From Candidatus Iainarchaeum sp. (lineage in GTDB: Archaea > B1Sed10-29), in the NCBI GenBank assembly GCA_003551125.1, contig PULY01000033.1:1-6746 (forward strand): 6,746 nt of DNA. The letters run 5' to 3'. Each line of letters begins with the position of its first letter. Position 1 is the stretch's first letter. Under the pieces are notes generated by a model, which had not been told where the DNA came from, did not search any database, and saw nothing but the letters and a program-made list of their open reading frames with translations. Made by a program: the position numbers and the translations under genes. Below, one piece after another: positions 4,758 to 6,746 of this stretch.

Positions 4758-4762
4758 AAAAA
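4758..4762 (-). terminator. Likely poly-U terminator of the kinase gene
   Basis: On the minus strand a T5 run (CTTTTTC) lies 14 bases after the kinase stop, and a T7 run follows at 4701-4707. Archaeal intrinsic termination relies on such U tracts. No comparable T run lies after rps2 on the plus strand in this spacer. Confidence 0.45.
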
Positions 4763-4775
4763 GAACTAAATTAAA

Positions 4776-5558
4776 TTAGTCAATCCTTATATAAGTGCCA
4801 ATACTTTCACCATTGAGAACTTTAGTTATATTACCTCTCTTTGAAGCATCAAATATAACTGTATCTACTTCTAAATTGAAAGCCTTCTTTATTTTATTAA
4901 ACATTCCTCCAGTTACATCAGTATGTTTGCTTCCTCCTAAATATTTATTAGCTTCTTCTAAAGAATTTATTTGAGTTAAAAGTTCAGCGGAAGGGTTTTT
5001 ATAAGGATCAGATGTATAAACACCTTTTACATCTGTACCATGAAGCATTAAATCAGCATCCAATTCTTTAGCTAAATAAGGCATTATCTCATCTCCTGAA
5101 AGAATTGAACAACCTTGTTCCTCGTCGTAAGCAGGAACACCATACAGTACAGGTACAATGCCTTCATCTAAAAGTTTTTCGATTAAATTGACTTCCATCT
5201 TCTTCAAACTACCTTTTCTAATTGCGGAAGCAGATGCTTGAAAAGGAAAAGCAGGTACATCTTTCTCTATAAGTTTCTGAGTAAATAAAGAATTCAATTC
5301 ATTTTGAAGCCTTTGAGTTTCAGCAAAATTAACCCTGTCCTTTTCCGTTTTAATCCCTTTATGGATTCCAGTTCTCTTGACTATTGGATGACCGTAACTA
5401 CCAGCACCGTGAATTAAAATGAGATTCATAGAACTAGAATAAACATCAGAGATTTCCTCAGCAACTCTAATCATTTCCCTTTCTCTGAATGTTGGTTCTT
5501 CAGCTTCCCTATCAGTTATTATTGAGCCACCTATTTTCAAAAGTTTTAATTTTTCCAT
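4776..5558 (-). CDS. ipk: Isopentenyl phosphate kinase
   Basis: Phosphorylates isopentenyl phosphate to isopentenyl diphosphate with ATP, the last step of the archaeal modified mevalonate route to ether-lipid precursors; cytosolic. The 260-residue length equals that of characterised archaeal enzymes. Amino-acid-kinase-fold motifs in order: LLKIGGSIIT (6-15) with nucleotide-binding K8, HGAGSYGH (50-57) with H57 as the catalytic His typical of this family, LSGDEIMPYLAKEL (153-166), HGTDVKGVYTSDP (173-185) and DVTGGM (214-219). The related FomA fosfomycin kinases share this layout, but the archaeal context next to rps2 favours this enzyme. It lies convergent to rps2 and divergent from gltX. No Shine-Dalgarno precedes the ATG, consistent with leaderless mRNA. 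Its codons use many T-ending forms, unlike its A-rich neighbours. Confidence 0.88.
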   Translation of the reverse strand: MEKLKLLKIGGSIITDREAEEPTFREREMIRVAEEISDVYSSSMNLILIHGAGSYGHPIVKRTGIHKGIKTEKDRVNFAETQRLQNELNSLFTQKLIEKDVPAFPFQASASAIRKGSLKKMEVNLIEKLLDEGIVPVLYGVPAYDEEQGCSILSGDEIMPYLAKELDADLMLHGTDVKGVYTSDPYKNPSAELLTQINSLEEANKYLGGSKHTDVTGGMFNKIKKAFNLEVDTVIFDASKRGNITKVLNGESIGTYIRID

Positions 5559-5583
5559 ACGATTAATATTATTTCAAACAATA

Positions 5584-5592
5584 ATTATAAAT
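5584..5592. promoter_or_regulatory. Shared TATA element between ipk and gltX
   Basis: ATTATAAAT reads as ATTTATAAT on the other strand, a good archaeal box A in both directions. Its centre is 30 bases before the ipk ATG, which places the ipk transcription start at or next to the start codon (leaderless). In the plus direction it would start gltX transcripts near 5615, leaving a leader of about 74 bases. No clear BRE was identified on either side. Confidence 0.5.
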
Positions 5593-5641
5593 TAAATCTA
5601 CGTCAATCGTCAAAACTGGAAAAAATAAAAAAGAGAAACGA

Positions 5642-5692
5642 ATGAAACAAATAAGGATAGAAACAAAAAATAAAGAGAGGAAGAAAAAATGA
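5642..5692 (+). other. Short leader ORF overlapping the gltX start
   Basis: A 16-codon frame (MKQIRIETKNKERKKK) stops at TGA 5690-5692, overlapping the gltX ATG in the string ATGA. It contains the gltX ribosome binding site. Only a weak GAGA lies upstream of its own ATG. It could couple translation to gltX, but a frame this short can easily arise by chance. Confidence 0.2.
5675..5680 (+). promoter_or_regulatory. Ribosome binding site of gltX
   Basis: GAGAGG lies 8 bases before ATG 5689 and fixes the start; the encoded N-terminus matches archaeal GluRS proteins. Confidence 0.6.
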
Positions 5693-6746
5693 AATACCTT
5701 ATACTGAAACATGCATTGAAAAATGCATGGGAACACGACGGAGAAGCACAAGTAAAATCAGTTATGAATAAAGTAATAGGAGAAAAGCCTGAATTAAAAG
5801 AAGATATGAGTAAATTAGGGAAAAAAACAAATGAAGTGATTCAAGAAGTAAATCAAATGACTAGAAAACAACAAGAAAGAAAATTACTGGAGATAAACCC
5901 TAAAGCACTGGAAGAAGATAAAAATAAAGAAGATGAAGGACTACCTGAATTACCAGGAGACACTTCAAAAGTAATCACTAGATTTGCACCCTTCCCCTCT
6001 GGACCACTACACCTAGGACACTGTAAACAAGCAATACCTAACTATGAATACGTTGAGAAATACGGTGGAAAATTCTACTTAGTAATAGATGACACTATAG
6101 GATCAACGAATAAAGAAATAGATCCCGAAGCGTATGAAATGATAAAAGAAGACATGGAATGGCTAAATATAGAGCCGAATGAAGTTATTTTAAAATCAAA
6201 TAGAATTGAAAAATACTACGAATGGGCTGAAAAAATAATAGAAACAGGAAAAGCCTACGTATGTAAATGTTCAGTGGAAAAACTAAGAAAAAATAGAAAG
6301 AAAGGAAAAGAATGTGAACACAGATCAAACACAGTGGAAGAAAATAGAGAAGAATTTCAGAGAATGTTGGATAAAAAATACGGTGAAGGAGAAGCAGTAC
6401 TGAGATTAAAGACAAATATGAAGCACAAAGACCCAGCATTCAGAGATAGAGTTTTATTACGAATAAGTGAAAGAGAACATCCAAAAGTTGGAAAAAAATA
6501 CACAGTATGGCCAATGCTGGAATTTTCCTGGGCAGTTGACGACTACTTACTTGGAATGACTCACATAATAAGAGGAAAAGACCTGATGATGGAAACAAAA
6601 ATGGAGAAATACATCTGGGATTGCTTAGATTTAGACTACAGTGAAAAAGAATTCATACATACAGGAAGAATGAATTTAAAAGAAGTTAAAATCAGTTCAT
6701 CCGAAGCAGCTAAGAAAATAAAAGAAGGAGAATACAAAGGATGGGA
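5689..6746 (+). CDS. gltX: Glutamyl-tRNA synthetase, archaeal (GlnRS-like) type, 3' partial
   Basis: Charges tRNA-Glu, and in most archaea also tRNA-Gln as the first step of the amidotransferase route. The visible 352 residues start with a helical N-terminal extension of about 90 residues typical of archaeal GluRS. The class I catalytic domain follows: ITRFAPFPSG then PLHLGH, the HIGH motif (H108, H111). Next come a zinc-knuckle pattern C192-x-C194 with C209-x-H211, VWPMLEFSWAVDD and LLGMTHIIRGKD (287-298). The KMSKS-equivalent loop is VKISSSE (333-339), where most archaeal enzymes read close to LSTSK. The usual RFDDTDP is LVIDDTIG (131-138). Start at ATG 5689 is supported by GAGAGG. The frame is open to the window end, so the anticodon-binding domain is missing here. 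Confidence 0.94.
   Translation, partial: MKYLILKHALKNAWEHDGEAQVKSVMNKVIGEKPELKEDMSKLGKKTNEVIQEVNQMTRKQQERKLLEINPKALEEDKNKEDEGLPELPGDTSKVITRFAPFPSGPLHLGHCKQAIPNYEYVEKYGGKFYLVIDDTIGSTNKEIDPEAYEMIKEDMEWLNIEPNEVILKSNRIEKYYEWAEKIIETGKAYVCKCSVEKLRKNRKKGKECEHRSNTVEENREEFQRMLDKKYGEGEAVLRLKTNMKHKDPAFRDRVLLRISEREHPKVGKKYTVWPMLEFSWAVDDYLLGMTHIIRGKDLMMETKMEKYIWDCLDLDYSEKEFIHTGRMNLKEVKISSSEAAKKIKEGEYKGW

Noticed and set aside
1..6746. CRISPR array, insertion sequence, defence system or mobile element
   Set aside because: No regularly spaced repeats, transposase, integrase or terminal inverted repeats were seen; apart from short spacers the window is filled with housekeeping genes.

Overview
The window is archaeal. 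It encodes proteins found only in archaea or shared with eukaryotes (archaeal-type uS11, RNA polymerase subunits D and N, eL18, archaeal uL13, uS9 and uS2), an archaeal isopentenyl phosphate kinase and an archaeal-type glutamyl-tRNA synthetase. Its two tRNA genes lack an encoded CCA and are interrupted by introns that fold into bulge-helix-bulge (BHB) splicing motifs. The genome is AT-rich and the plus-strand genes are strongly A-rich, with mostly A-ending codons. Small proteins, the reduced RpoD, the missing rpoK and the unusual tRNA introns suggest a reduced, fast-evolving lineage such as a DPANN archaeon. That placement is inference; no lineage marker was seen.

Layout. From 3 to 2662 runs the conserved archaeal ribosomal/RNA polymerase block on the plus strand: rps11 (5' cut by the window edge), rpoD, tRNA-Leu(GAG), rpl18e, rpl13, rps9, rpoN and tRNA-Pro(GGG). 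Gaps are tiny and stop codons repeatedly merge with the next ribosome binding site. Enolase (2705-3937) and rps2 (4007-4627) follow, as in many archaea. A 148-base convergent spacer (4628-4775) holds a possible structured element. An isopentenyl phosphate kinase gene lies on the minus strand (4776-5558). A 130-base divergent spacer with one near-symmetric TATA element leads to gltX (5689 to the window end, 3' truncated).

The most interesting part is the pair of tRNA genes. Each has a 34-35 nt intron at the same non-canonical site in the T-loop (59/60), with similar hairpin architecture. Each also overlaps the end of the RNA polymerase subunit gene in front of it: the rpoD stop UGA is tRNA-Leu positions 12-14, and the rpoN stop UAG is tRNA-Pro positions 8-10. 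If each pair is co-transcribed, 5' maturation of the tRNA would remove the stop codon from the polymerase-subunit mRNA, so one transcript could not yield both products.

Together the genes serve transcription (RpoD, RpoN), ribosome assembly (uS11, eL18, uL13, uS9, uS2), translation supply (two tRNAs, GluRS), glycolysis or gluconeogenesis (enolase) and archaeal lipid precursor synthesis (isopentenyl phosphate kinase).
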